Shown: positions 1 through 9,728, counted from the stretch's first letter. The stretch is DNA of 64,000 nucleotides from an uncultured Prevotellaceae bacterium (GCA_947304115.1 CAMZAE010000001.1:124001-188000); one strand, 5' to 3'. Numbers and translations: made by a program. The notes: a model not told the origin generated them from the sequence alone.

Positions 1-1
1 G

Positions 2-829
2 GCGGGCGACATCATCACGCTTGTCCTCGACCATCCGAAGCGCGACTGGGAAATCATTCCCGAAGACCTGCCCCTTGATGTTGTCTATGAGGATGATGCC
101 CTGCTCGTCATCAACAAGCCGGCGGGCTTGGTTGTGCATCCAGGTTGCGGCAACTACAGCGGGACGCTCGTCAACGCTCTTGCCTGGCATCTTCGTGACG
201 ACAAGGGCTTCGATCCAAACGATCCGACGGTAGGTCTTGTGCATCGTATCGACAAGGACACAAGCGGCCTGCTGGTCATCGCAAAGACGGCAGACGCAAA
301 GACGAACCTGGCAAAGCAGTTCTTCTACCATACCTGCCGCCGAGAATATAATGCCCTCGTCTGGGGACCATTCGCCGACGACGAGGGGACCATTACGGGC
401 AACATCGGCAGGCACGCGAAAGACCGCTTGCAGATGGATGTCTATCCGATGGACGGAGAGGTGGGGAAGCCAGCCGTCACACATTACCGAGTGCTGGAAC
501 GCTTCGGCCCCGTCACGCTTGTGGAGTGCCACCTTGAGACAGGCCGCACGCATCAGATTCGTGCCCACATGCGGCACATTGGGCATCCGCTCTTTGCCGA
601 CGAGCGTTACGGAGGCTGCCAAATCCTTCGGGGCGAGCAAACGGCTTCCTACAAAGCCTTCATCCACAACTGCATGGAGCTTTGCCCCCGACAGGCACTT
701 CATGCCAAGACACTCGGCTTCGTCCATCCCACGACAGGTGAGGAGATGTTCTTCTCGTCGGAACTGCCCGATGATATGGAAGCATTACTGAATAAATGGA
801 GAAGAAGAACAGCCCCAATAAATAGTTAA
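2..829 (+). CDS. rluD: RluA/RluD-family 23S rRNA pseudouridine synthase (5' truncated by window edge)
   Basis: Frame open from base 2 (AGDIITLVLDHPKRDWEIIPEDLPLDVVYEDDALLVINKPAGLVVHP) continuing into GLVHRIDKDTSGLLVIAKT, the HRLDxxTSG-type catalytic motif. Confidence 0.93.
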   Translation, partial: AGDIITLVLDHPKRDWEIIPEDLPLDVVYEDDALLVINKPAGLVVHPGCGNYSGTLVNALAWHLRDDKGFDPNDPTVGLVHRIDKDTSGLLVIAKTADAKTNLAKQFFYHTCRREYNALVWGPFADDEGTITGNIGRHAKDRLQMDVYPMDGEVGKPAVTHYRVLERFGPVTLVECHLETGRTHQIRAHMRHIGHPLFADERYGGCQILRGEQTASYKAFIHNCMELCPRQALHAKTLGFVHPTTGEEMFFSSELPDDMEALLNKWRRRTAPINS

Positions 830-869
830 ATAGTAAATAAATCGTAAATAGTAAATCATCAAATAGTAA

Positions 870-1883
870 ATGAAGAAGACAATTGCAATAGTTTGTGGAG
901 GCGACAGCTCGGAGCATGATGTGAGTATGCGGAGCGCGGAGGGTATCGCCTCGTTCATCGATTCCGCGCGTTATAATATATATAAGGTAGAGATTCGTGC
1001 TGGCAAATGGGAGGCCCTGCTTCCCGATGGCAGTCGCTCGAAGGTTGATAAGGATGACTTCAGCTTCGAGGTCGAGGGCAAGAAAGTTCGTCCAGACTTC
1101 GCCTATATCACCATTCATGGCGCTCCAGGCGAGAACGGCATACTGCAAGGCTACTTCGACCTCATCGGGATGCCATACTCAACTTGCGGCGTGCTCGTGG
1201 AGGCCATGACCTACGACAAGTTCGTGCTCAACAACTACATGCGGGCATTCGGCGTGTCGGTGGCGGACAGCCTGCTCGTCAAGATAGGTCACGACACAGA
1301 GGTCACAGACGAAGAGATTGTCTCCCGCATCGGCCTGCCTTGCTTCGTGAAGCCCTCCAGAGGCGGCTCTTCCTTCGGCACGACGAAGGTGAAGACCATC
1401 GAAGCCCTTCGTCCGGCCATCGACCTTGCCCTGAAGGAAGGCGAGGACGTGATGGTGGAGGCTTTTATGGACGGTATGGAACTAACCTGCGGCTGCTACA
1501 AGACGCGGGAGAAGAGTGTCGTGTTCCCCATTACGGAAGTGGTCTCCAAGAACGAGTTCTTTGATTATGCTGCCAAGTACAATAATGAGAGCGACGAGAT
1601 TACGCCTGCCCGCATCAGCGACCGCCTTGCCGAGAGAGTCTCGAAACTGACCTCTATGCTCTACGACCTGCTGGGCTGCTACGGCATCATCCGTATTGAC
1701 TACATCATAACGGCTGGCGAAAAGATTAACCTGCTGGAAGTCAATACTACGCCGGGTATGACGGCCACGAGCTTCATTCCGCAACAGGTCCGTGCCGCAG
1801 GGCTGGACATCAAGGATGTGATGACGGATATTATAGAGGATAGCCTCACCCCCGCCCCCTCTCCGAGGAGAGGGGAGAATTAA
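870..1883 (+). CDS. ddl: D-alanine--D-alanine ligase
   Basis: CGGDSSEHDVSMRSA, CFVKPSRGGSSFGTTKV, LLEVNTTPGMTATSFIPQQ; unusual C-terminal tail EDSLTPAPSPRRGEN. Confidence 0.95.
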   Translation: MKKTIAIVCGGDSSEHDVSMRSAEGIASFIDSARYNIYKVEIRAGKWEALLPDGSRSKVDKDDFSFEVEGKKVRPDFAYITIHGAPGENGILQGYFDLIGMPYSTCGVLVEAMTYDKFVLNNYMRAFGVSVADSLLVKIGHDTEVTDEEIVSRIGLPCFVKPSRGGSSFGTTKVKTIEALRPAIDLALKEGEDVMVEAFMDGMELTCGCYKTREKSVVFPITEVVSKNEFFDYAAKYNNESDEITPARISDRLAERVSKLTSMLYDLLGCYGIIRIDYIITAGEKINLLEVNTTPGMTATSFIPQQVRAAGLDIKDVMTDIIEDSLTPAPSPRRGEN

Positions 1884-1905
1884 ATTGTAAATGGTAAATT
1901 ATCAA

Positions 1906-3081
1906 ATGGCAAATGACTTTGATGAGATCCGCCCCTTTGCTGAGGGCGAAATAAAGCAAGCCGTCGAGAGCCTTCTTGCCGACAGGCAGTTCTCGCGGAT
2001 GCTGAAGGGCTTTGTGCCTTGGATGCCGAAGTGGATGCGGAACGGCTTGATGCGCTTGGCTTTCGTCGGCGTCAATACGCCCCTGCAGTTCCAACTCCGT
2101 TTTATGAAGCCTGTCGTGAAGCACATCCTTCGCAAGTGCAGCAGTGGCTATAGCTTTTCCTATAGCGGCATTGCGCCTGGCCCGGAGCGTTACACCTTCA
2201 TCAGCAATCATCGTGACATCGTGCTCGACAGCGCCATCCTCGACCTGATGCTCTACGAACATCATTTCCCAACGACCTGCGAGATAGCCATCGGCGACAA
2301 CCTGCTCATCTATCCATGGATAAAGACACTCGTCAAGCTCAACAAGGCCTTCACGGTGAAGCGAGGTCTCAGCCCCCGGGAACTTTTGGAGAGCAGCCAA
2401 AAGATGAGCCGCTACATGCACTACGCCATTACGGAGAAGCACGAGAACATCTGGATTGCGCAGCGCGAAGGGCGGGCCAAGGACAGCAGCGACCAGACGC
2501 AAGAGTCTCTGCTCAAGATGCTTGCAATGGCTGGAGAGGGCAGCGTCATCGACCGCCTCAAGGAGATCAATCTCGTGCCGCTCAGCATCAGCTACGAGTA
2601 CGATCCCTGCGACTACCTTAAGGCGCAGGAGTTCCAGCAGAAGCGTGACAATCCAGCCTTCAAGAAAAGCAAGCAGGACGACCTGGACAACATGAAGACA
2701 GGCATCCTTGGCAAGAAGGGACGCATCCACTACGAAGCCATGCCTTGCATCAACACTTGGCTGGACGAACTTGCAGAGTTGCCCAAGACAGAAGTCTTTG
2801 GCGAGATAGCCCGCCGCATCGACCAGCAGATACATTCCGGGTACTGTCTTTTCCCTGGCAATTACATTGCCCTCGACTTGCTTCAAGGCACTTCAACCCA
2901 TGCTGACAAGTACACTCAAAAAGAAAAGCAAACCTTCGAGGTCTACCTGCAGAACCGCATCGACCTCGTGCAGATAGAGAACAAGGACGAAGCCTTCCTG
3001 CGGGAACGCATCCTGACGATGTACGCCAATCCGGTCATCAATAAGCAAAAAGCATTGAACAGAATTAAAGCAGTTAAGTAG
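1906..3081 (+). CDS. 1-acyl-sn-glycerol-3-phosphate acyltransferase-like protein
   Basis: FISNHRDIVLD (HX4D-like acyltransferase block), WIAQREGRAKDSSDQT; ORF open from 1891 but an ATG at 1906 looks more likely. Confidence 0.8.
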   Translation: MANDFDEIRPFAEGEIKQAVESLLADRQFSRMLKGFVPWMPKWMRNGLMRLAFVGVNTPLQFQLRFMKPVVKHILRKCSSGYSFSYSGIAPGPERYTFISNHRDIVLDSAILDLMLYEHHFPTTCEIAIGDNLLIYPWIKTLVKLNKAFTVKRGLSPRELLESSQKMSRYMHYAITEKHENIWIAQREGRAKDSSDQTQESLLKMLAMAGEGSVIDRLKEINLVPLSISYEYDPCDYLKAQEFQQKRDNPAFKKSKQDDLDNMKTGILGKKGRIHYEAMPCINTWLDELAELPKTEVFGEIARRIDQQIHSGYCLFPGNYIALDLLQGTSTHADKYTQKEKQTFEVYLQNRIDLVQIENKDEAFLRERILTMYANPVINKQKALNRIKAVK

Positions 3082-3095
3082 CTATCGCTTCGCTG

Positions 3096-3142
3096 GTAGT
3101 TAAGCCAAATGTATCGGCTGCCAAATGTATCGGCTTAACTAC
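3096..3142. repeat. Intergenic word-repeat palindrome
   Basis: GCCAAATGTATCGGCT twice in tandem (3104, 3120), flanked by inverted GTAGTTAAGCC / GGCTTAACTAC. Confidence 0.8.
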
Positions 3143-3166
3143 TTAACTACTGACTACAGATAAACG

Positions 3167-3769
3167 ATGAATTCTAAATACCTCTTTTCCCTTCTTCTCC
3201 TTCTTTTCTCTTGCAAGGGCGACAACACTTCGGACTTCTATCCCAACGTCATAACAGAGTTCGCTTTGGTAAAGACCGACGTTTCGGGAACGATGACGGA
3301 GCTGACCACCGATGACAACCGAACCTATACCATCAGCAATCCGCAAGGTGGCTATAAAAAGGACTATATCTATCGGGCTGTCTGCGGCTTCGTGCCCGAC
3401 GGACAAACCGCAACCCTCTATAGCGCTACGGCTGCCCACATCCTGCGCGACTCTACATCTCTGGCATACGAACCCGATGTCATCAAGGTGACAAGCGTAT
3501 GGCAATCAGGCCGCTTCATCAATATGCATCTATCCCCTCTCACGCAAGGCGGCACGCAATACTGGGGCTACCGCATCGACGGTGTGAGCGGGAATACCAC
3601 CCACATCAGCCTTCATCACCGGCAGAACGGCGACCCGCTGTCCTACACCCAAACCGTCTATGCCAGCATCCTCTTAGATAACTTCGAGACCGTTCCCTCT
3701 GGCGACAACATCGCCCTCCACATCAAGACCTTCGCCGGAAACAAAGTCTGGACTTTCAAAAAACCGTAA
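3167..3769 (+). CDS. Putative lipoprotein, NigD-like
   Basis: Signal peptide with lipobox-like LLLLFSC; overall layout resembles NigD-like proteins. Confidence 0.5.
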   Translation: MNSKYLFSLLLLLFSCKGDNTSDFYPNVITEFALVKTDVSGTMTELTTDDNRTYTISNPQGGYKKDYIYRAVCGFVPDGQTATLYSATAAHILRDSTSLAYEPDVIKVTSVWQSGRFINMHLSPLTQGGTQYWGYRIDGVSGNTTHISLHHRQNGDPLSYTQTVYASILLDNFETVPSGDNIALHIKTFAGNKVWTFKKP

Positions 3770-3780
3770 GCCGCAACAAC

Positions 3781-3840
3781 ACATGTGTCGTTGGCAATCT
3801 TAACGTATGTCGTAACCACTTAACGTACCTCGTTAGAAAC
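3781..3840. repeat. Intergenic array of three degenerate 20-22 bp words
   Basis: TTAACGTA at 3800 and 3820; TGTCGT/CCTCGT at 3786, 3808, 3828. Confidence 0.55.
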
Positions 3841-3884
3841 GATAGCGGCAGGAAGTTGAAACGATTAACGCAGAATAAAGATTT

Positions 3885-4928
3885 ATGAGGAAAACAATCA
3901 TAACCATCATGCTCAGTCTCGTTGCAATGGTAGGACAGGCGCAAATACATTATCGCATAGAAGGAAACATCGGCAAGCCTGGCTTCACGGGGAAGGCCGA
4001 AATATGCAATGTAATGAAAGCCATTGTGAGTGACACAATAGATGTTGTGAATGGCATTGTAGTTCCCAAAGAGGGCGACTTGCCAGAGATGGCATTCTGC
4101 GTTTTCAAGGAAATTATGCCAGAGGGTGAGGAAGAGAACACATCGGGGCCGCCATATCTTTTCCTGTTCATCGACCAAGGTACTACGCGCTTGGAAGGAA
4201 CAGACGAGAACGGATGGCTTCGTTACGACGGCACACCCATCTGCGAAGAGATAAAGACCTTCAAGACAACCTTCCGCTTTGACAAGAGCCAGAAAATGTC
4301 CGACTATCTCTACGACCTTATCAGCCGTCATGCTTCTGATGTCTATGGTCTCTACATCCTAATAAACGAAGCGCGTGCCAGCCTCAAGCCCGCCGTATGG
4401 CTGGAGCTTTACGACAAGCTATTGCGTTCCAACGGAGATTATATCAAAGCCACGCCTTACCTTTCAATAGACTTGGAAAAGACAAAGAGCAAGATGGAAA
4501 AGGTGCCGACTACCGATGAAGGCAGCAAGTTCGTGGACTTCGCTGTAGAGTACGACGGCAAGACAACTCGCCTTAGTGATTATGTGGGCAAAGGGCAGTA
4601 TGTTCTCGTTGACTTCTGGGCTTCGTGGTGTGGTCCTTGTCGTGCAGAGATTCCCAACCTCATCGCCGCCTATAATAAATATAAGGATAAAGGATTGGAG
4701 GTGGTGGGTATTGCAGCATGGGACAAGCCCGAAGCCACTCTGAAAGCCATCGAGGAAGAACAAATTCCCTATCCGCAAATCATCAACTCGCAGCAGATAG
4801 CCTCCGACATCTATTTCATCACAGGCATTCCCCACATCATCCTCTTTGCCCCCGACGGCACCATACTCAAGCGAGGCCTTCGCGGCGATACCATCGAAAA
4901 GACGCTCGAAGGAGTCTTCGGACAATAA
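3885..4928 (+). CDS. TlpA-family thioredoxin-like disulfide reductase (N-terminal DUF4369-like region)
   Basis: VLVDFWASWCGPCRAEIPNL, signal peptide, GIPHIILFAPDGTI. Confidence 0.88.
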   Translation: MRKTIITIMLSLVAMVGQAQIHYRIEGNIGKPGFTGKAEICNVMKAIVSDTIDVVNGIVVPKEGDLPEMAFCVFKEIMPEGEEENTSGPPYLFLFIDQGTTRLEGTDENGWLRYDGTPICEEIKTFKTTFRFDKSQKMSDYLYDLISRHASDVYGLYILINEARASLKPAVWLELYDKLLRSNGDYIKATPYLSIDLEKTKSKMEKVPTTDEGSKFVDFAVEYDGKTTRLSDYVGKGQYVLVDFWASWCGPCRAEIPNLIAAYNKYKDKGLEVVGIAAWDKPEATLKAIEEEQIPYPQIINSQQIASDIYFITGIPHIILFAPDGTILKRGLRGDTIEKTLEGVFGQ

Positions 4929-5141
4929 TATACGCTTGCCAACACTTCGGCAAAAGCAAACTTTAACACAGGCGAACCTGCCGCTGCGTCGGAAAGAATG
5001 AACGGACATGGCTTTAACCTTTATTTCCGAAAAAAGCTGCCCGAAGGCTTCGATTGCGAGGCGAGTTCAATTCAAAATAACTATGTTCAAAATCCAAAAT
5101 AAAGTGCGGTAGCAAATTCTTCATTCTTCATTTTTTTGTCG

Positions 5142-5149
5142 TACCTTTG
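5142..5149 (+). promoter_or_regulatory. Bacteroidetes-type -7 box TACCTTTG
   Basis: tttttttgtcgTACCTTTGc upstream of a 44-codon ORF. Confidence 0.45.
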
Positions 5150-5167
5150 CAAATGCAAAAAAGAGAT

Positions 5168-5302
5168 ATGACAAAAGAGAATAAATACCTCCTAATGAAG
5201 TTGCTTCGGCAACATATGGAGTTGGGCATTTCAGAACAAATAGACTACGGCAGCAGGAAGTTATTGAAGCAATTAGCGCGAATAACGATTTATGAGGAAT
5301 AA
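5168..5302 (+). pseudogene. 44-aa ORF, possible remnant of a Fic-family N-terminus
   Basis: MTKENKYLLMKLLRQHMELGISEQIDYGSRKLLKQLARITIYEE; ELGISEQIDY resembles the start of Bacteroidales Fic proteins; tail resembles DNA upstream of 3885. Confidence 0.3.
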
Positions 5303-5373
5303 TTTTCTTAATCGGACAGGCTCACATTTCATTTTTTTTTCTAATTTTGCAGAGAGAAACAGGACTTAAGACA

Positions 5374-6063
5374 ATGATTGGAAAGGATGATGTGCTAAAG
5401 AAGTTGCCCGAATTGGACAAAGTTCTGATGCCGGAAGAACGCGAACAGGTATTGGATGAGATGCAGGTTCGGACGTATCGAAAAAACGAAATCATTTACT
5501 GCGAGGGGGACGTGCCTTCGCATCTTTTGTGCCTCTTCAGTGGCAAGGTGAAGATATACAAAGACGGCGTGGGCGGCAGGCCGCAAATAGTGCGCGTGAT
5601 AAATGCCGTGGAGTGTTTCGGATACCGTGCTGCCTTTGCCGAAGAGAACTATGTGACAGCCGCTGCTGCTTTCGAACCATCGACTATTGCCAGTATCCCT
5701 ATTGGACTTATTCGCCGACTTATCATGCGAAACCCCGCCCTGTCCTGTTTCTTCATGCGACGTCTGGCTATCGCGCTGGGCAGAAGCGACACCAGAACAG
5801 TAAACCTCACACAGAAACACATTCGCGGCCGATTGGCAGAAAGCATACTCTTTCTCAAAGAAAGTTACGGAGCAGGGAATGACGGCAAGACGCTGAATGC
5901 CCGTCTGAGCCGCGAGGATATGGCGAATCTGAGTAATATGACCACAAGTAACGCCATCCGCACGCTGAGCGTCTTTGCGCAGGAAGGGCTTATCGAACTC
6001 GACGGGCGCAAGATAAAGATCCTTGATGAACCGGCCCTGCAGAAAATATCTCGCATGGGATAA
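5374..6063 (+). CDS. Crp/Fnr-family transcriptional regulator
   Basis: cNMP-binding-like domain (EIIYCEGDVPSHLLCLFSGKVKIYKDG) and C-terminal HTH (LSREDMANLSNMTTSNAIRTLSVFAQEGLIELDGRKI). Confidence 0.92.
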   Translation: MIGKDDVLKKLPELDKVLMPEEREQVLDEMQVRTYRKNEIIYCEGDVPSHLLCLFSGKVKIYKDGVGGRPQIVRVINAVECFGYRAAFAEENYVTAAAAFEPSTIASIPIGLIRRLIMRNPALSCFFMRRLAIALGRSDTRTVNLTQKHIRGRLAESILFLKESYGAGNDGKTLNARLSREDMANLSNMTTSNAIRTLSVFAQEGLIELDGRKIKILDEPALQKISRMG

Positions 6064-6128
6064 TCTCATTTACCATTTGACTTCTATACATTATATTATC
6101 TATATAACTCTCAATTTGACTATTTCCC

Positions 6129-8213
6129 ATGAAACGACATGATTTGTTTATACTTCTTTGGACTATTTGTCTCTGTTGCTTTGGCGAGCCTGGAAAAATT
6201 GTCGGGACTATTGGCGACAAGGCCGTGAAGACCTATCGAAAGAAGATTCCCCTGCAGGCTGAAGGCTATTACATAAAGGTAACTCCGAAGGAAATTGTAG
6301 TGGCAGGCAGAGACGAGAGCGGCCTCTTCTATGGGAAACAGGCATTAAAGACGCTCTCTAACACTTCCTTAAAGGGAGAGGACCTTTTCAAATTTCTAAA
6401 GTCCCAATATAAAGAAGTCTCTCCTTTAAGGGGAGATTCTGATGGGGCCTTTGAAATCCGTGATTGGCCGAGCGTCAGTTGCAGAGGCGTCATCGAGGGC
6501 TTCTACGGCAATCCTTGGAGCCACGAGGACAGGCTTCGGCAATTCGACTTCTACGGCAAGCACCGTCTGAACATCTATGTATATGGTCCGAAGGATGATC
6601 CTTATCATCGTGCGCATTGGCGCGAACCTTATCCCGAGGCAGAAGCTGCAAAACTGAAGGAACTTGTCGAGGCTGCGCATCGTAATAGGGTGCAGTTCGT
6701 TTGGGCCATTCATCCCGGAGGCGACATCAAGTGGAACCTTCAGGATAGCTTGGCCGTGGTGAAGAAACTTAACCTCATGTACGACCTCGGCATACGCACC
6801 TTTGCCGTCTTCTTCGATGACATCGGGGGCGAGGGCGCAAGGGGCGAGAAGCAGGCCGGCTTGATGAACTACCTGACCGACAACTTCGTCCGCAAACACA
6901 AGGATGTGGAGCCGCTCATCATCTGTCCAACGCAGTATAACAAAGCGTGGAGTGGCGGCGACTATCTCTCCACGCTTGGCACAAAGATGTACCCAGAGGT
7001 GCGCATCATGTGGACGGGCAACAGCGTGGTCGATATGATAGAGCGCGACGATATGGAGTGGATAAACGCGCAAATTAAGCGCAAGGCGTTCATCTGGCTC
7101 AACTATCCTGTCAACGACTACTGCCAGAGCCGCCTGCTCATGGGCAAGACCTACGGCAACGGCCTCGACATCGCAGACCTTGTATCAGGCTTCTGCAGCA
7201 ATCCGATGGAATACGCCGAAGCCTCGAAAGTCTCGCTCTACAGCATTGCCGACTACTGCTGGAACATGCCAGCCTACGATGCCGAGAAGTCCTGGGAAGA
7301 TGCACTCGACGAGTTAATGCCTACAAGCCGCGAGGCCTTCCGCTTCTTCTGTGAAAACAATGTCGATTTAGGCAAAACATATCATGGTTTGCGTCGCGAT
7401 GGCGAAAGTCCTGAGTTTAGGAAGGTCCCGAATGACGTCTATTTTAGTCGGCTTGTAACAGAAGCCGACGCTCTTCTTGCCGATAGCCTCTCACAGCCGG
7501 AGATGCTTAGGGAGATTGCACCGTGGGTGGAAAGTATGCGAGTGCTTGGGCAGAGAGGCTTGCAGGTGATGGCGATGCAAAAAGCACTGGAGGCGGCAGA
7601 CACCGTCGGCTTCATTGCCCATTACCGTGCAGAGCAACGACTCGAAGAAAAGCAGAAGTCCATCATCAGTCGCAACTACGAAGGTTCCGTCGTCAAGGCA
7701 AAGCCCATCGTTAGCGGCACCATAGTTACACCTTGGGTGAACGAAGAAACGCTTCAACTTGTCAAGAATTACAAGAAGAACTTTGCTTATGGTCTTGAGT
7801 TCCTTCCCCAGCAAGTCATCGAAGACGGAGCATACTTCATCAAAGCCAACGGGAAGTTCTTGACTGATGTCAATGCTTCAGCAGAAAGAACGGGCGATTG
7901 TCCTGTTTTTGTGGCGGAAGCCGACACCATCAATCCGCAGAGACAACTCTGGAACATCGAATTAATACCTGCCACGGGCCGCTATAAGATAACTAACGTA
8001 CAGGATGGACGCTATTTGAATGAACGCGGAACTTTTTGGCAGGACAAAGCCCAGAATCCTTTCGATGCAGACTGGCACACTTTCGTCATTGCAAAGACAG
8101 AGGGAGGCTACACCATTCAGTGTGGAGGTCGTGGAGGTTCTGGCTATTGGGTTACAGAGAAAGACCGCATCAAAAATGATAAGAAAGGAACTGTATTCCT
8201 GATAGAAAAATAA
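6129..8213 (+). CDS. GH84 beta-N-acetylglucosaminidase (O-GlcNAcase-like), secreted
   Basis: RGVIEGFYGNPWSHEDRLRQFDFYGKHRLNIYVYGPKDDPYHR, VWAIHPGGDIKW, FFDDIGGEG. Confidence 0.93.
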   Translation: MKRHDLFILLWTICLCCFGEPGKIVGTIGDKAVKTYRKKIPLQAEGYYIKVTPKEIVVAGRDESGLFYGKQALKTLSNTSLKGEDLFKFLKSQYKEVSPLRGDSDGAFEIRDWPSVSCRGVIEGFYGNPWSHEDRLRQFDFYGKHRLNIYVYGPKDDPYHRAHWREPYPEAEAAKLKELVEAAHRNRVQFVWAIHPGGDIKWNLQDSLAVVKKLNLMYDLGIRTFAVFFDDIGGEGARGEKQAGLMNYLTDNFVRKHKDVEPLIICPTQYNKAWSGGDYLSTLGTKMYPEVRIMWTGNSVVDMIERDDMEWINAQIKRKAFIWLNYPVNDYCQSRLLMGKTYGNGLDIADLVSGFCSNPMEYAEASKVSLYSIADYCWNMPAYDAEKSWEDALDELMPTSREAFRFFCENNVDLGKTYHGLRRDGESPEFRKVPNDVYFSRLVTEADALLADSLSQPEMLREIAPWVESMRVLGQRGLQVMAMQKALEAADTVGFIAHYRAEQRLEEKQKSIISRNYEGSVVKAKPIVSGTIVTPWVNEETLQLVKNYKKNFAYGLEFLPQQVIEDGAYFIKANGKFLTDVNASAERTGDCPVFVAEADTINPQRQLWNIELIPATGRYKITNVQDGRYLNERGTFWQDKAQNPFDADWHTFVIAKTEGGYTIQCGGRGGSGYWVTEKDRIKNDKKGTVFLIEK

Positions 8214-9728
8214 TCACCCCTTTAGTTTACGAGCCAAGCCCTTCATGCTGTCCGAGCGGTGAAGAAGCTGATACAAGCTCAAAGCAGATGCTACGACAAA
8301 GGCAATGGCACCTGTTACATATTTCTCCTCTTTAGAAGGAGAGACGAGGTAACAATACTCCACTGCCACCAACAAACAGACAAATTGTCCAAGGCAGAAA
8401 AGCAATGTGCTTTTGCGGAACACAAATCCATAGCGGAAATGGCAGTAAAGGAAATAGACCACTACATCGTATAAGGCTCCTGCAGAGAAAGCAATTCCTG
8501 CGCCAACAAGCCCGAATGAATTATAACACCACCAAACCAGCAGGCCAAAGAACACATCATAACACACCTCCAGCGCCAGATATGCGATACTATGTCCTTT
8601 GGCAAGGATGCTGTAACCCATAGGCAGTGAGATACAACGCAGAAAGGAATAGAAAACGGAAAGCGTAGCCATACCCGTTACGACCAAAAATTCCTCTTTG
8701 TAAAGTATGTTCAAAACAAGAGGCATGAACACAACAAGCAGGATGAGCATTGGAGTAAGAATGAGCGTACAAACGTCAATCTGTTGATTGATGGTGTCGT
8801 TCATTCGTTGATTATTATTGTTGACGGAAGAAAGTCTCGGGAAATAATCCGACTCCAAAGCAAGGAAAACGAGACCAGAATAGCCGACCATCAGCTTCCA
8901 ACCAGCACTATAGTGTCCCAACTCGGCTTCCGAATGGCTGGAAAGGATAATAGCAACGATAACCATCGGCAGGAAGGAATTGGCAACGCCTGCAAGCACA
9001 TAAGGAATGCCTACCTTGATGAGCGGCAAGCCCTCGCAGAAAGTCCTTTGGGAAAGAGGTTTCACCTTATACGAAACCAAACGGAGCGAGAAAGAAAAAT
9101 GCACCACAGCCGACATGAAACCGCAGGCGATAAGCCCCAAGATGACACCGCGAATGCCCAACAGATAATACATCGGAATGGTGCAAAGCAATGTTCCGAG
9201 TGCCAAAATCGTCTCGATAATTGCCACCTTTCTCACTTGTCGTAAACCCTTCAGGATGGCACACTCGCCCTCGGCAATGATATTGCTCACAGCCACAAGC
9301 GAGGTAAGCATTACTACAGGCCAGCGATGCCAGTCATGGTCGAAGTAGAAATAACTGATGATGGGCGAAAAGAAAAGGCAGATGAACACTGAAAGGAGTG
9401 CCGACCAAAGCACCCAAGTACGAATCACCATTACCTGATGCTCAATATCTTCCTCTGTACCGTTCTCGAAAAGCTCACCTGTCTTTCGCGTCGCATTTAA
9501 GGGAATACCCATATTGCTGGCATTGTTAAGAAACTCATAGACAGAGTTATAAGCAGTAATAAGACCTATTCCCCAACCACCGAGAAGAAGAGCAGTAAGC
9601 TTCTCGCGTATGACGCTGACAAGCATCTTCAAGCCTTGCACGCCGCCAAAGATGCCTGTGTACTTCAGGACATGGTCATAAGAGGTGTCATTCGTCTCGG
9701 CATTATGAAGATTCTTTAGTTCGTCCAT
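8214..9728 (-). CDS. Polysaccharide/O-antigen flippase (MATE/Wzx-like)
   Basis: Multi-TM protein: GIFGGVQGLKMLVSVIREKLTALLLGGWGIGL; multiple hydrophobic segments. Confidence 0.85.
   Translation of the reverse strand: MDELKNLHNAETNDTSYDHVLKYTGIFGGVQGLKMLVSVIREKLTALLLGGWGIGLITAYNSVYEFLNNASNMGIPLNATRKTGELFENGTEEDIEHQVMVIRTWVLWSALLSVFICLFFSPIISYFYFDHDWHRWPVVMLTSLVAVSNIIAEGECAILKGLRQVRKVAIIETILALGTLLCTIPMYYLLGIRGVILGLIACGFMSAVVHFSFSLRLVSYKVKPLSQRTFCEGLPLIKVGIPYVLAGVANSFLPMVIVAIILSSHSEAELGHYSAGWKLMVGYSGLVFLALESDYFPRLSSVNNNNQRMNDTINQQIDVCTLILTPMLILLVVFMPLVLNILYKEEFLVVTGMATLSVFYSFLRCISLPMGYSILAKGHSIAYLALEVCYDVFFGLLVWWCYNSFGLVGAGIAFSAGALYDVVVYFLYCHFRYGFVFRKSTLLFCLGQFVCLLVAVEYCYLVSPSKEEKYVTGAIAFVVASALSLYQLLHRSDSMKGLARKLKG

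Noticed and set aside
1844-1880. SLTPAPSPRRGE as a sorting or degradation signal on Ddl
   Set aside because: Same kind of peptide appears inside Res and TrmO from palindromic DNA; repeat origin is the simpler explanation.
1846-2886. 346-aa ORF on minus strand
   Set aside because: Antisense shadow of the acyltransferase gene; no recognisable protein features.
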